From Mycobacterium sp. MBM (GTDB taxonomy: Bacteria > Actinomycetota > Actinomycetes > Mycobacteriales > Mycobacteriaceae), in contig JAKJHY010000025.1 in NCBI GenBank assembly GCA_021648845.1, forward strand, positions 19,976 to 83,975: a stretch of 64,000 nt of DNA, in the 5' to 3' direction. Under the pieces are notes generated by a model. The model did not search any database. It saw only the letters and a program-made list of their open reading frames with translations, and was not told the DNA's origin. Position 1 is the stretch's first letter. Each line of letters begins with the position of its first letter. The translations under genes were made by a program, and so were the position numbers. This document shows positions 63,834 through 64,000 of this stretch, piece after piece.

Positions 63834-63938
63834 CACGGCTTGAACGCTAGGCAGCGGTGATGACGATCCCAAGGCTCGGACGCCCCCACCGACCGACGCC
63901 ACCCGAACCGCCGTTACCGAACCTACCGGCGCAGGGGT

Positions 63939-64000
63939 CGTATTCATTCGGGGTGAATACGCCTTCACGCTGGTCGGCATGTAGCGCCGGGTATTGCTCT
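63939..64000. other. oriT: Candidate oriT upstream of the relaxase (cut by window end)
   Basis: CGTATTCA (63939-63946) and TGAATACG (63954-63961) form an 8-bp inverted repeat with a 7-base loop. Further right, CGGC (63976-63979) and GCCG (63986-63989 region) form a short stem leading straight into GGGTATTGCTCT (63989-64000). This resembles the TrwC nic layout of R388, a stem followed by GTATTGTCT. The first repeat overlaps the extended reading frame of the relaxase but not its preferred start. The region is truncated at 64000. Confidence 0.45.

Noticed and set aside
63834..63980. Relaxase start at ATG 63980
   Set aside because: The added 49 residues do not look like MobF proteins, whereas MGIHKLTAGTGYLYL at 63833 matches the family's usual beginning, and the extra stretch contains the inverted repeat of the likely oriT.

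Overview
The window looks like most of a large conjugative plasmid from a mycobacterium. It is GC-rich with many GTG starts and ATGA stop/start overlaps. It carries PE, PPE and Esx genes and a complete type VII secretion (ESX) locus beside a type IV secretion/conjugation module, the combination known from pRAW-type mycobacterial plasmids. No chromosomal housekeeping genes, rRNA, tRNA or CRISPR arrays were seen. All functional names come from reading motifs and gene order; no database search was possible.

Layout. (1) 0-7.5 kb, maintenance: a truncated helix-turn-helix gene, a 1.4 kb non-coding repeat-bearing region, parA and a small partner gene, a divergent regulator pair with CCTGT-type operators, and a primase-polymerase type replication protein followed by about 1 kb without genes. 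(2) 7.5-34.1 kb, ESX locus: EspC-, EspB-, EspL- and EspK-like accessory genes, two cell-wall-hydrolase-like proteins, eccB, a split eccC, PE, PPE, an esx pair, espG, then espI, eccD, mycP, eccE and eccA. (3) 34.2-44.4 kb, linking region: lipoproteins, small membrane or exported proteins, a degenerate phage-like fragment, and a soluble coupling ATPase preceded by a small gene that copies one of its internal domains. (4) 44.4-54.8 kb, mating-channel operon: a TcpC/VirB8-like protein, a pilin-like two-TM protein, a VirB4-type ATPase, a VirB6-type membrane protein, then soluble genes including an ASCH-domain protein. (5) 55-57.6 kb: an inserted-looking gene with a HIRAN-like domain, a zinc ribbon, a PD-(D/E)XK nuclease-like domain and an HTH. 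(6) 57.8-64 kb: a MobF relaxase-helicase on the minus strand with a plausible oriT at the right edge.

How it fits together (inference from known families). The relaxase nicks oriT, and the coupling protein and VirB4 feed the relaxosome to a VirB6/TcpC/pilin channel. The ESX system, with its own substrates, EspG chaperone and hydrolases, supports mating across the mycobacterial envelope. ParA and its partner, plus the Prim-Pol protein, keep the plasmid in the cell.

The items most worth following up are the stand-alone homologue of a coupling-protein domain (35476-35898), the multidomain nuclease (55061-57601), the unusual eccC split at a TAG-ATG junction (19453-19458), and the ESX substrates that lack the usual WxG and YxxxD/E signatures.
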